Shown here piece after piece: positions 53,530 to 62,100 of a stretch of 63,537 bases of DNA (its first letter is position 1; each line of letters opens with the position of its first letter). The notes under the pieces were generated by a model. It ran no database searches. It was not told where the DNA came from and saw nothing but the letters and a program-made list of their open reading frames with translations. The DNA lies in the NCBI GenBank assembly GCA_035529895.1, contig DATKVV010000033.1, positions 1-63,537 of the forward strand, in the 5' to 3' direction. The DNA is from JAUWKC01 sp035529895. GTDB lineage: Bacteria > Planctomycetota > Phycisphaerae > Sedimentisphaerales > Anaerobacaceae. A program made the position numbers and the translations under genes.

Positions 53530-54860
53530 AAAAGCCAAAGCAATACAGCAGGCGCCGGTTTCTGGCCGGAGCGGGCGCGGCAATAAGCATTCCATATCTG
53601 GTTCCGTCCGGCGTGCTGGCCATGGCGTCTCGAAGCGGGGCAAACGACCGGCTGACGCTCGGTATGATTGGCGTCGGAGGGATGGGCAAGGGACATCTCA
53701 GAAACATGATAAAGTTCCGTGAAGCGGGTGTTGTGAATATCGCGGCCGTATGTGATGTGGACGAGAAGCGGCTGGCCGCGGCGGTTGAACTGGCCGGACC
53801 GGGCGTTGAGCCTTACAGGGACTACCGTTATATCCTCGCCCGTAGGGACATTGACGCGGTGCTTATCGCCACGCCCGACCATTGGCATGCCGTGCAATGC
53901 GTTCACGCGTGCGAGGCGGGCAAGCACGTGTTTGTCGAAAAGCCGGCCTCCGTTACGATTGAGGAAGGCAAAGCGATGGTTGCGGCCGCCAGGAGGTACA
54001 AGCGCGTTGTGCAGGTGGGCTCGCAGTCACGGTCGGCCAGGCCCGCGCACGATGCGTGCACATATATCCGCAACGGAATGCTGGGTAAGGTCCGGAAGGT
54101 AACATGCTGGCACCGTTTGAACCCCACGGGGGGGACGGACCCTGATTCGGCCCCGCCGCCGGAGCTGGACTGGGACATGTGGCTGGGCCCGTTGCGCTGG
54201 CGGCCGTATAACAGCGCATATTGTCACTCTGTGTTCCGCTGGATTATGGAGTCGGGGGGCGGCCAGATTCGCGACCGCGGCGCCCATGTGTTCAGTCTGA
54301 TACGCTGGTGCATGGACGCCGATTACCAGTCGCCCGTGAGCGTTGAGGCCAGGGGCACGGCGACCACCAAAGGCAGATGGGACTGTCCGCCGGAGATGGA
54401 AGTCGTCTATACATTCAGCAATCCCGACTGGCAGGTTATCTGGGCCCAGCCGGGCGAACGGCACAGCAATTACCCCGATAAGAACAAGGACTTCGGGCTC
54501 GTGTTCTGGGGGGACAGTGACAGGTTGATTGTCGACCGGGACGGCACAGGCTACGAGGCTGCGGAAAAGGCCCGCAATTTCAAGGTGCCCGGGGGCGGCG
54601 TGGAAGTCTATCGGATGGACAAGCACAAAGACTACAACATGAACCACAAAGAGGATTGGTTCCAGGCCATTAAGACAGGCAAGAAACCGTGTATGGATAT
54701 CGAGGCCGGTCACGGCGCGGCTACGATGTGTATTCTGGGAAATCTCTCGTACCTGCTCGGGCGCAAACTTCACTGGGACGCCAAAAAGCAGCAGGTAATC
54801 GGTGATGAGCAGGCCAACCGTATGCTCGGCAGACCTCAGCGGCATCCTTACCATTTGTAG
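53526..54860 (+). CDS. Tat-exported Gfo/Idh/MocA-family oxidoreductase
   Basis: The 444-residue protein has a Tat signal (YSRRRFLAGAGAAISIPYL) and then a Rossmann domain (RLTLGMIGVGGMGKGHL, VAAVCDVD-like IAAVCDVDEKR, IATPDHWHA) with the conserved E-K-P motif in HVFVEKPASVTIEEG near residue 140. The second domain (about 165-440) carries WHRLNPTGG and the GGGQIRDRGAHVFSLIRWC segment. The family oxidises or reduces sugars and inositols with tightly bound NAD(P); exported members such as glucose-fructose oxidoreductase of Zymomonas show that this works outside the cytoplasm. The substrate is not known. Confidence 0.88.
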   Translation: MKKPKQYSRRRFLAGAGAAISIPYLVPSGVLAMASRSGANDRLTLGMIGVGGMGKGHLRNMIKFREAGVVNIAAVCDVDEKRLAAAVELAGPGVEPYRDYRYILARRDIDAVLIATPDHWHAVQCVHACEAGKHVFVEKPASVTIEEGKAMVAAARRYKRVVQVGSQSRSARPAHDACTYIRNGMLGKVRKVTCWHRLNPTGGTDPDSAPPPELDWDMWLGPLRWRPYNSAYCHSVFRWIMESGGGQIRDRGAHVFSLIRWCMDADYQSPVSVEARGTATTKGRWDCPPEMEVVYTFSNPDWQVIWAQPGERHSNYPDKNKDFGLVFWGDSDRLIVDRDGTGYEAAEKARNFKVPGGGVEVYRMDKHKDYNMNHKEDWFQAIKTGKKPCMDIEAGHGAATMCILGNLSYLLGRKLHWDAKKQQVIGDEQANRMLGRPQRHPYHL

Positions 54861-54988
54861 CTTCTCCTGACATGGGCTTGAAACCCGTAGAGGCAGAATA
54901 ATCGGCATAGACCGGCCAATGGCATTCAGCATCCGAAGGTGGTTGCCGTTTTGCGATTCGTCGCCGCACGCCCTCTCATTCCTTCTTA

Positions 54989-55822
54989 TCAGGACCGAAC
55001 CTGATAGATTCTTTTTGCATTGGCCGACCAGATGGCTTCCTGCTCGTTGGGTGAGAGTTTTTTTACGTAGTCGGCGGCGATGGCGATAACCTTTTCGTAT
55101 TGGCCCGCGACCGTGCAGACCGGCCAGTCAGAGCCGACCATAATTCTGTCGGCCCCGAAGGCCCCAAGCACAGTGTCCATATAGGGCGTGAAATCCTCCG
55201 GTTTCCAGTGATGCCAGTCGGCTTCGGTTACCATGCCGGATATTTTGCAGGATACGTTTTTGAAAGACGCGAGGCGCCGAATGTCACTGGCCCAGGGCTC
55301 CATCTTGCGGTCCTTAATGTACGGCTTGGAAATGTGGTCGAGAATAAAGCTCTGCTCGGGGAACCTGGCGACCAGCTCGCAGGCGACGGCAAGATGCTTG
55401 GGAAACAGCAGCAGGTCATAGGTAAGATTGTACTTCCGCAGCCTGCTTATGCCGTGAACAAAATCATCACGCAGCATAAAATTGTCATCCGGTTCGTCAT
55501 GGACGACGTGGCGGACGCCCCGCAATTTGGGATGATAACAAAAGCTTTCCAACTGTACCTGCAGTTGGGGGCTTCGCAGGTCCACCCACCCGACTACGCC
55601 TTTAATGAACGGGTTTTCATCGGCCAGCCGCAGCAGGAATTCCGTCTCTTCGAGGCACTGCCGCGCCTGCACCGCGACGGTGCCGTCGACGCCGGCTTTT
55701 TTCAGCAGGCCGGCAAGGTCGGCAGGCAGTCGGTCGCGCCTGAGCGACTCCATGCCCGGCCCCATCCACCCGTAGTCGCGCTCGTTGTATTTCCAGAAAT
55801 GCTGGTGTGTGTCGATTTTCAT
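54989..55822 (-). CDS. L-fuconolactonase-like amidohydrolase
   Basis: The 277-residue protein belongs to the amidohydrolase-2 family (COG3618) that hydrolyses L-fucono-lactone or related sugar lactones to the aldonates. Metal motifs: MKIDTHQHFWKYNERDYGWM (H-x-H), GVRHVVHDEP, FILDHISKPYI (His and Asp region) and MVGSDWPVC (catalytic Asp). Its length and motif order match L-fuconolactonase. It overlaps the aldo/keto reductase gene by ATGA, which would produce the lactone substrate. It is the last gene of the eight-gene minus-strand operon. Confidence 0.88.
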   Translation of the reverse strand: MKIDTHQHFWKYNERDYGWMGPGMESLRRDRLPADLAGLLKKAGVDGTVAVQARQCLEETEFLLRLADENPFIKGVVGWVDLRSPQLQVQLESFCYHPKLRGVRHVVHDEPDDNFMLRDDFVHGISRLRKYNLTYDLLLFPKHLAVACELVARFPEQSFILDHISKPYIKDRKMEPWASDIRRLASFKNVSCKISGMVTEADWHHWKPEDFTPYMDTVLGAFGADRIMVGSDWPVCTVAGQYEKVIAIAADYVKKLSPNEQEAIWSANAKRIYQVRS

Positions 55823-56829
55823 TTGCCCGTTTTCTTCTTAATCTCTTCGCTTCGTTCCATACCCAGCGTCCGCTTGTCAACCGCGCCCGGGTCGTCGTTT
55901 TCCGCCAGTCCCTCCTTCCAGCAAATGTTGGCCACCGGCTTTATCATCTCGAGAACCTTCGCCAGCAGCTCGGGGTCGGCCTTCGTGCCCACAATCCTGA
56001 CGTTCGCCTCGACATGGTGAACTTTGCTCATGCCGACCAGCGTGACGGCGACGTCCTTGTGCGCCAGAGCGAATTGCATCGCCAGATTTGAAATGGTCGT
56101 GTCGTGCTCACGGCAAAGCCGCGCTGCTTCTCTGGCGACTTCGAAAACCGGTTTGGGTGCGGGATGCCAGGCCGGCGCCCCTTTGTCCGTCAACACACGC
56201 ATGTGAAGCGGCGAGGCGTTAATCAGACCGATGCCTTTTTGCCTGGCCACGGGGGTAAGTATGTCGTCCATGGTTGTGTCCATCAGGTTGTATCGACAGT
56301 ACGTAAGAATGGTGTCGATGTCGGCGGACTCGGCGATTTTTCTCAGCGGCGTAAGGGGGTAGCCGGTGATGCCGACGAAGCGCACTTTGCCCTGCTCTTT
56401 CAGTCTGACCATCGCTGGAATCGTCTCGGTGAGGACCTGGTCAATTCTTCCGTACTCGACATCGTGAATCTGATACAGGTCCACATGGTCGGTGCGCAGC
56501 CGTTTCAGGCTCTCCTCGAGGGAGCGCATCACTCGCCTGGCCGAGAAGTCAAAATCGGCGACGTCGTACCGACAGGCCTTGCTGGTCAGGATTACTCTGT
56601 GGCGCTTGCCTTCGAGAAACTCACCCAGCCGGCTCTCGGCCAGGGTCCGGCCGTAGTACGGGGCAACGTCGAAATAATTGATGCCGAAGTCAAGGGCCCG
56701 ATCGACGGTCCGGCGAGCTTCCTCCGGGTCGACGCGTCCAAATTCGGCCCCCAGCGGCGAGGCCCCGAAACCGATTACCGAAACCTTCAAACCCGTCTTG
56801 CCTAAAGTTTTGTAAATCATTTCAGCCAT
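55819..56829 (-). CDS. L-galactose/L-fucose dehydrogenase-like aldo/keto reductase
   Basis: The 336-residue protein resembles plant L-galactose dehydrogenase and bacterial L-fucose dehydrogenases: YKTLGKTGLKVSVIGFGASP, FGINYFDVAPYYGRTLAESR (catalytic Asp and Tyr), ILTSKACRYD (catalytic Lys), YQIHDVEYGRIDQVL and LINASPLHMRVLTDKG. It would oxidise L-fucose or L-galactose to the lactone with NAD(P)+. It has a C-terminal extension of about 20 charged residues. It is coupled with the lactonase downstream and lies 15 bases behind the TIM-barrel gene upstream. Confidence 0.87.
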   Translation of the reverse strand: MAEMIYKTLGKTGLKVSVIGFGASPLGAEFGRVDPEEARRTVDRALDFGINYFDVAPYYGRTLAESRLGEFLEGKRHRVILTSKACRYDVADFDFSARRVMRSLEESLKRLRTDHVDLYQIHDVEYGRIDQVLTETIPAMVRLKEQGKVRFVGITGYPLTPLRKIAESADIDTILTYCRYNLMDTTMDDILTPVARQKGIGLINASPLHMRVLTDKGAPAWHPAPKPVFEVAREAARLCREHDTTISNLAMQFALAHKDVAVTLVGMSKVHHVEANVRIVGTKADPELLAKVLEMIKPVANICWKEGLAENDDPGAVDKRTLGMERSEEIKKKTGK

Positions 56830-56844
56830 AAACCTTTCTTGCTC

Positions 56845-57666
56845 TCATTTTGAAACGAGGAATTCTCGAAACGCGGTAATTGTCTGCGCGGCGGCCGTAT
56901 CCGGGTCCGGGTAAGGCAGGGCCTCGGCCGAAGCGTACCCTTCGAAAGCAATCTCCTTCAGAGCGCGGGCCGCCTCGCCCAGGTCTATGTGCCCCATACC
57001 GGCGGCCCGCCGGTTGCTGTCCACAAAATGAACATGCCCGATATACCCGCCCATTGCACGGATACTCCCGGCAATGGATTCTTCTTCGATGTTCATGTGG
57101 AAAAGGTCGGCCAGTAGAACGATATTATCGCGGCGCAGGGACTTGATGAGGGCCGCGCCGTCGCCGAGGGTGTTGATTATGTTCGTTTCATAACGGTTGA
57201 GCGGCTCGAAAATTATCTTGACCCCGCAGGCAGAGGCTTTCTGGCTCAAGTCATCCAGGCCTTCGGCGAGCCAGGTCAGGGCCTGTGCCCGCTGAACGCC
57301 TTGTTCGAGGCAGCCCTGCATCGAGCCGATGATAGCCGGTGCCTCGAACCGGGCGCCGAAATCAATCATGGCGCCGATGAAATCCCGGGCCTTCCGGCGA
57401 ATTTCACTCTCCGGACTGACCAGGTGCAGCTTGTGCAGGGCCTTGCCGGCGCCCGTGCCGACCGCCGCCAGCTCCATACCGTTGTCATTCAGGAGCCTGG
57501 ACAGCTTATCGGTGTCTACCGCGTCGGGCGATGCGGTAAACAACTCTACTGCGTCAAAGCCCGCGGCCCTGGCCTTGGGAATGCTTATTTGCAGGTCGTC
57601 CCAATAGACCCAGGGGCCGCCGCCAAGAGACGGGACAAGCGAGATTGTGACACATGATTTTATCAT
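56845..57666 (-). CDS. TIM-barrel sugar epimerase/isomerase (D-tagatose 3-epimerase-like)
   Basis: The 273-residue protein has an AP-endonuclease-2-type TIM barrel. Visible ligands: Glu in IIFEPLNRYETN, Asp in VLLADLFHMNIEEES, His in IGHVHFVDSNRRAAGMGHID and Glu in GYASAEALPYP. It is most like ketose 3-epimerases and related isomerases of sugar operons. No signal peptide is present, unlike the Tat copies in the plus-strand cluster. It sits between the zinc dehydrogenase and the L-fucose dehydrogenase-like gene in the operon (gaps of 25 and 15 bases). The exact sugar cannot be named. Confidence 0.8.
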   Translation of the reverse strand: MIKSCVTISLVPSLGGGPWVYWDDLQISIPKARAAGFDAVELFTASPDAVDTDKLSRLLNDNGMELAAVGTGAGKALHKLHLVSPESEIRRKARDFIGAMIDFGARFEAPAIIGSMQGCLEQGVQRAQALTWLAEGLDDLSQKASACGVKIIFEPLNRYETNIINTLGDGAALIKSLRRDNIVLLADLFHMNIEEESIAGSIRAMGGYIGHVHFVDSNRRAAGMGHIDLGEAARALKEIAFEGYASAEALPYPDPDTAAAQTITAFREFLVSK

Positions 57667-57691
57667 GACACTGCCGCTAATACGCAGCCGC

Positions 57692-58711
57692 TCAGGCTTG
57701 CACGTTTACCATAATCTTGGTTACCCTGTTTGGGTCCTTACTCCACTCGACCAGCGCCTGGCCCGCTTCATCCAGCGAGACTACCCTCGTAACAACATCA
57801 TCCACCGGAAAGCCGCCTTTCTCCAGCGCTTCAATTACTCGCGGGAAATCGCCGAGGCAGTTCCGCGAGCCCAGAATGTCCAGCTCCTTCTGCACGAATA
57901 GTCTTGTTTCATACTCGACAGGCGACTTGGCATAACCTATGTATACAACTCTTCCTGTAAAAACAACTTCTTCGACGGCGGCGCGGAACGTGGCGGCCAG
58001 ACCAACCGCCTCGATAATTACGTCCGGTCCTTCACCGCCCGTCAATTCACTCAGAGCGCTGTGGAGGTCGCCCTCTGAAGAATTGATCGCATGTTTCGCT
58101 CCGGCCTTGCGGGCGATTTGTAACTTCCTGTCGTCTATGTCCACGGCAATGACTTCCGCGCCGCGGGCCGCGGCGCCCACCACGGCCCCTAATCCCACAA
58201 TTCCGCAGCCCAGCACAGTCACCCTATCAGCCGAACAAATGCGCCCTCGCTCCGCCGCGTGAAAGCCCACCGTCAGTGGTTCAACCAGGGCAAGCTCCTT
58301 GAGAGTAAGTTTCTCCGATGTATAAATGTCACGCCAGGGGGCGGTTACGTATTCGGTCATGGCCCCGGGCCGACGGACCCCCATCGTTTTGTTGTCCCGG
58401 CAGGCGTTGGGCCGGCCGCGCCTGCACGGAGTGCACCGGCCGCAATTCTGATATGGCGAGCAAGTCACTTTCATGCCGCGACGAACCTTATCGGGGACGT
58501 TGGCGCCGAGCTCTTCGATTATCGCGCCAATCTCGTGCCCGAGAATCATCGGATAATACTGCATCGGCATGGTCCCTTTGAACGAATTGAGGTCCCCCCC
58601 GCAGAAACCGACCATTCCCACGCGAAGCAGCACCTCCCCTTCGGCTGGTTTCGGCGGGTCAATCTCCCGCAGCTCGGTTTTCCCCGGTTCGACGATGTAT
58701 AAGGCCCTCAT
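57692..58711 (-). CDS. Zinc-dependent alcohol dehydrogenase (MDR superfamily)
   Basis: The 339-residue protein oxidises a sugar-derived secondary alcohol with NAD(P)+. Catalytic zinc ligands: Cys in MVGFCGGDL and the G-H-E motif (ILGHEIGA). The structural zinc lobe is CSPYQNCGRCTPCRRGRPNAC with four Cys (I count these as present). Cofactor domain: VTVLGCGIVGLGAV. The ATG at 58711 is chosen because GAAGG lies 6 bases upstream; an ATG at 58717 abuts the ribosome site. In oxidative L-fucose pathways such an enzyme acts on 2-keto-3-deoxy-L-fuconate or L-fuconate, which fits the neighbours. Confidence 0.88.
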   Translation of the reverse strand: MRALYIVEPGKTELREIDPPKPAEGEVLLRVGMVGFCGGDLNSFKGTMPMQYYPMILGHEIGAIIEELGANVPDKVRRGMKVTCSPYQNCGRCTPCRRGRPNACRDNKTMGVRRPGAMTEYVTAPWRDIYTSEKLTLKELALVEPLTVGFHAAERGRICSADRVTVLGCGIVGLGAVVGAAARGAEVIAVDIDDRKLQIARKAGAKHAINSSEGDLHSALSELTGGEGPDVIIEAVGLAATFRAAVEEVVFTGRVVYIGYAKSPVEYETRLFVQKELDILGSRNCLGDFPRVIEALEKGGFPVDDVVTRVVSLDEAGQALVEWSKDPNRVTKIMVNVQA

Positions 58712-58730
58712 AATCATCCTTCAGCAGAAT

Positions 58731-59663
58731 CTACATGTTGTTCTCCGGCCTTCCTTCGAACCACATCTTATTCTTCACCGGCGCGACCAGCTTCTCAATT
58801 TTCGCCAGCAGTCCGGGGTCGTTTTTGAAATCCAGCACCTCGATGTTCTGCTCGACGTGACGGAGCTTCGACATTCCAACAATGGTGGTGGCGACATGAG
58901 GATAATCTAGCGCGAAACGCATCGCCACATCCGCTATGTTGACGCCATGCTCCCTGCACAGCGCCGCCAGCTTCGGCCCCACCTCCAGCACCTCTTTCGG
59001 CGAGCGGTGCCACTCGGGCGGGCCTGTCTCCGTCAACAGCCGCTGATGCAGAGGGGAAGCGTTTATAAGCCCGATACCCTTTTCCCGCGCCAAAGGAGTG
59101 AGCACCGTGTCCAGCTCATCTTCAACCAGGTCATAGTGCGCCCACGACAGAATCGTGTCCACCTCCACAAGCTCGGCAACGTGACGCAGGTATCGCACCG
59201 GCAGGCCCGTGATTCCCACAAACCGCGCTTTGCCGGACTGCTGCACCTTTCTCGCCGCCGGTATCGCCTCGTTGATTACCTGCTCCTTGTCGCCAAACTC
59301 AATATCGTGAACCTGATACACGTCCACATAGTCCGTCTGGAGCCGTTTCAAGGATTCATCGATGCTTTCCAGGACACGCTTGGCCGAGAAGTCGAACTTG
59401 TCAATGTCATACCGGCAGCACTTGGTCGCCAGGAATATCTTGTCGCGCTTGCCCTTAAGCGCCTTGCCCAGGCGCGTCTCGGCCAGCGTGACTCCATACA
59501 TCGGCGCCACATCGAAATAGTTTATGCCGTGGTCGATTGCGTAGTGAACGGCGCGAATGCCTTCGGCTTCGTCCGTCTCGCCGAATACATTACCCAGCGG
59601 CGACGCACCGTACCCGATGATAGAAATATCCATCCCAGTGTTGCCAAGTGTGCGATATTCCAT
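58731..59663 (-). CDS. Second L-galactose/L-fucose dehydrogenase-like aldo/keto reductase
   Basis: The 310-residue protein is a paralogue of the reductase at 55819-56829: YRTLGNTGMDISIIGYGASP, GINYFDVAPMYGVTLAETR (catalytic Asp and Tyr), FLATKCCRYD (catalytic Lys), YQVHDIEFGDKEQV and LINASPLHQRLLTETG. It lacks the charged C-terminal extension of its paralogue. GGAG is 7 bases before the ATG. Two such enzymes in one operon suggest two sugar substrates or opposite reactions. Confidence 0.87.
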   Translation of the reverse strand: MEYRTLGNTGMDISIIGYGASPLGNVFGETDEAEGIRAVHYAIDHGINYFDVAPMYGVTLAETRLGKALKGKRDKIFLATKCCRYDIDKFDFSAKRVLESIDESLKRLQTDYVDVYQVHDIEFGDKEQVINEAIPAARKVQQSGKARFVGITGLPVRYLRHVAELVEVDTILSWAHYDLVEDELDTVLTPLAREKGIGLINASPLHQRLLTETGPPEWHRSPKEVLEVGPKLAALCREHGVNIADVAMRFALDYPHVATTIVGMSKLRHVEQNIEVLDFKNDPGLLAKIEKLVAPVKNKMWFEGRPENNM

Positions 59664-59696
59664 TTCCCACTCCGTTCAGGTCTTGACGACTTGCTT

Positions 59697-60914
59697 CTAA
59701 TGTACCTCCAGGTCCGGGTTCTCAGGCCCGAAATGCTTGAGCATCACAATTGGGTCGCTCTTGGAAGGATTGGTGGTTTTCACCCCCTCCTTCGCCGCAC
59801 CCTCGCTGACAAACAACTCATCATAAGTCAACTGCCCGAAGCGTATCAGCGCCGGTGTCTCAATCTCCCACACACCCATCTTGCCGTGTCCCTGCAGCAT
59901 AATCATCCCGTACGCCGCGCCGTCCTTGATGGTCGCCGACCGCCCCGGCAGAACCGTAAGCTGTTTGGCGCTTATCGCCTTCGATTTATAGCAAATCCAG
60001 TTCTCGATATATCCCTCGCCCTCCATTTGCTTCATTGGCCGCGCCGCCTTAGGACGCATAAAGTGCTTCGCCGCAAAGTCCGGGTCGAGGTTCAATTCCC
60101 AGTCAATCACGTCCAGCAAGTGGTCGATGTCACCCACTTTGTCTTTCGGCGTATCTTTCCACAGAAGCTCCTCCGGCAGCACCCGGTTCCCCGTAAAGGA
60201 CTCGTACAATGCAAACACATCCGATGCGAGCTGTGGCTCATACGTGCACAGACTGCCCGGCGCGTGCAGCATCCCCGGCGGCACGTCCCAGCCCGTATCA
60301 ACCTCCAGCCGGTACGCCGTTGACAGCTCCGTGATCCTGTTGTCGCCCTTGCTGAAGTCCGCCAGGCACCGGCGCACCTGTTCCCTCGTCGTGCCGGGCT
60401 TAAGACCGAAGAACGTATATGGAAAATCGCCCGGATGGTTGTTCGCCTGCGACGGAAAAAAATACGCCTCGGGCTTGCCCATCTGCCCCGTCAGCTTCGC
60501 GTGCTCGTCGCGATGATGTATATGATGAGGCAGCGGGCCTTGGTTGTCGAAGTACTTCGAGTACATAGGCCACCGCCCATACTGTTTCCAAAGCCGCTCG
60601 CCTATCAAAGCATCCTTCAATTCCCCCACCGCGTCACGCAGAAGCATCTGCCGCGTCGCCGCCCCGTCCTCGAACACAACAAAGCTCAGACCCTCGTTAG
60701 GGCTTGTTAACGGCCCGTTGTCTGCCGGCGTCGTCGAGGAAAACCACCGCTCATCAATCCCGCCCCGGTTTCCCCCCAAAGCAAAGTAATCGTGCGGGTG
60801 CAGCTTTATCCTGCGGCCCGGCACGCAGAACGAACGCGGCACCCACGCCGGCGCCAGCCGCAGAATCCCCTTTCCCTGCTCCATCGCCTCAGCCGCGAAT
60901 GATTCTTTTGCCAT
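59697..60914 (-). CDS. Cupin-type sugar isomerase, class I phosphomannose isomerase-like
   Basis: The 405-residue protein has a two-lobed cupin arrangement with the presumed metal site HHIHHRDEHAKL near residue 135 and VPPGMLHAPGSLCTYEP near 215, both typical for phosphomannose-isomerase-like cupins. The N-terminus contains RIKLHPHDYFALGGNRGGID and the SSTTPADNGPLTSPNEG segment that I associate with a planctomycete-type subgroup. A second cupin lobe (300-390) ends VLLKHFG-like MLKHFGPENPD. AAGGAG lies 8 bases before the ATG. It probably interconverts aldose and ketose forms of the sugar processed by the operon. Confidence 0.75.
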   Translation of the reverse strand: MAKESFAAEAMEQGKGILRLAPAWVPRSFCVPGRRIKLHPHDYFALGGNRGGIDERWFSSTTPADNGPLTSPNEGLSFVVFEDGAATRQMLLRDAVGELKDALIGERLWKQYGRWPMYSKYFDNQGPLPHHIHHRDEHAKLTGQMGKPEAYFFPSQANNHPGDFPYTFFGLKPGTTREQVRRCLADFSKGDNRITELSTAYRLEVDTGWDVPPGMLHAPGSLCTYEPQLASDVFALYESFTGNRVLPEELLWKDTPKDKVGDIDHLLDVIDWELNLDPDFAAKHFMRPKAARPMKQMEGEGYIENWICYKSKAISAKQLTVLPGRSATIKDGAAYGMIMLQGHGKMGVWEIETPALIRFGQLTYDELFVSEGAAKEGVKTTNPSKSDPIVMLKHFGPENPDLEVH

Positions 60915-60957
60915 TGTAACGGCTCCTTAAATTTCGGCTTCTGTTCTTCGCGTGGCT

Positions 60958-62100
60958 TTAGCTCTCGATGCTCTCCCACTTCTGGCTCGCAGCCGACGAC
61001 AGCACCTTCTCGCACACAATCTGCGTCCCCAGCGCGTCCCTGAAGTCGGGACAGATTTTCTCGCCTTTTTCCATCCCCTCCAGAAAATTCGCAAGCAGAT
61101 GAATATGCGTGTGCTCATACCCTATTCCGCACCCCGGCACCCACCAGTGCTTCATATACGGATGGTCCGAGTCCCACACCTGGATATTCCGCCACCCGCG
61201 AAGCTGGCTGTCATCGCCGTGGCTGAAATACCCCAACTCGTGCATATTCTCAAGGTCGAACGCCACCGACCCCTTGTCGCCGTTAATCTCGAACGTGTGC
61301 TGGTTCTTCCTGCCGCGGGCGTACCGCGTCGATTCGAACGTCGCCAGCGCCCCGTTCTCAAACCGCGCCAGAAAAGCGCACGCATCGTCAATCGTAACCG
61401 GCATAACCTTCTCCGGCTCATCCTGCATCGCCCGCTCCTTGATAAACGTCTCGGTCATCGCGCACACCTTCTCGATGGGCCCAATCAGCCACGTGGCCAG
61501 GTCAATCGAATGCGCCAGCAGGTCCCCGGTGACACCGCTGCCCGACACCCTCGCATCCAGCCGCCACAGCGCGTCCCCTCCCTGCGGAACCTTCGGGCTG
61601 ATGGTCCAGTCCTGCAAATACTTCGCCCGATAGTGAAACACCCGCCCCACGCGGCCTTCATCGACGATAATCTTCGCAAGCGCCACCGCCGGCACGCCCC
61701 GGTAATTGAACCACACCATATTCGGCTTGCCGCTCTTCTCCACCGCCTCCGTCATCTTCCGGGCCTCTTTCACGTTCATCGCCAGCGGCTTCTCGCACGC
61801 GATAATCTTACCCGCCGCCGCAGCCGCCATCGCAATCTCGTAGTGGAAAATGTTCGGCACGCAAATATCAATCAGGTCGATATCGTCCCGCTCCACCAGC
61901 TTCCGCCAATCGGTCTCGCAGCTCTCCCAGCCCCAGTTCTCAGCGAACGCCTTGACCTTCTTCTCGTTATTATCGCATATGGCCTTCAGCACCGGCTCAC
62001 GCTCCAGCGAAAAAAAGCTGCCCACCTTCCGGTACGCGTTCGAGTGCACCCGCCCCATAAAACCGCATCCGATTACCCCAACGTTCAGTTCCTTTTTCAT
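60958..62100 (-). CDS. Gfo/Idh/MocA-family dehydrogenase (cytosolic)
   Basis: The 380-residue protein begins MKKELNVGVIGCGFMGRVHS, followed by ICDNNEKKV, ICVPNIFHYEIAM and the E-K-P motif in IIACEKPLAMNVKEAR near residue 95, then the sugar-binding domain with GSGVTGDLLAHSIDLATWL and HTHIHLLANFLEG. It should oxidise or reduce a sugar or sugar acid with bound NAD(P). No signal peptide is present. I start at the ATG 62100, preceded by AAAGGAG and overlapping the previous gene by ATGA. A longer frame reaching 62196 is only the shadow of that overlap. Confidence 0.88.
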   Translation of the reverse strand: MKKELNVGVIGCGFMGRVHSNAYRKVGSFFSLEREPVLKAICDNNEKKVKAFAENWGWESCETDWRKLVERDDIDLIDICVPNIFHYEIAMAAAAAGKIIACEKPLAMNVKEARKMTEAVEKSGKPNMVWFNYRGVPAVALAKIIVDEGRVGRVFHYRAKYLQDWTISPKVPQGGDALWRLDARVSGSGVTGDLLAHSIDLATWLIGPIEKVCAMTETFIKERAMQDEPEKVMPVTIDDACAFLARFENGALATFESTRYARGRKNQHTFEINGDKGSVAFDLENMHELGYFSHGDDSQLRGWRNIQVWDSDHPYMKHWWVPGCGIGYEHTHIHLLANFLEGMEKGEKICPDFRDALGTQIVCEKVLSSAASQKWESIES

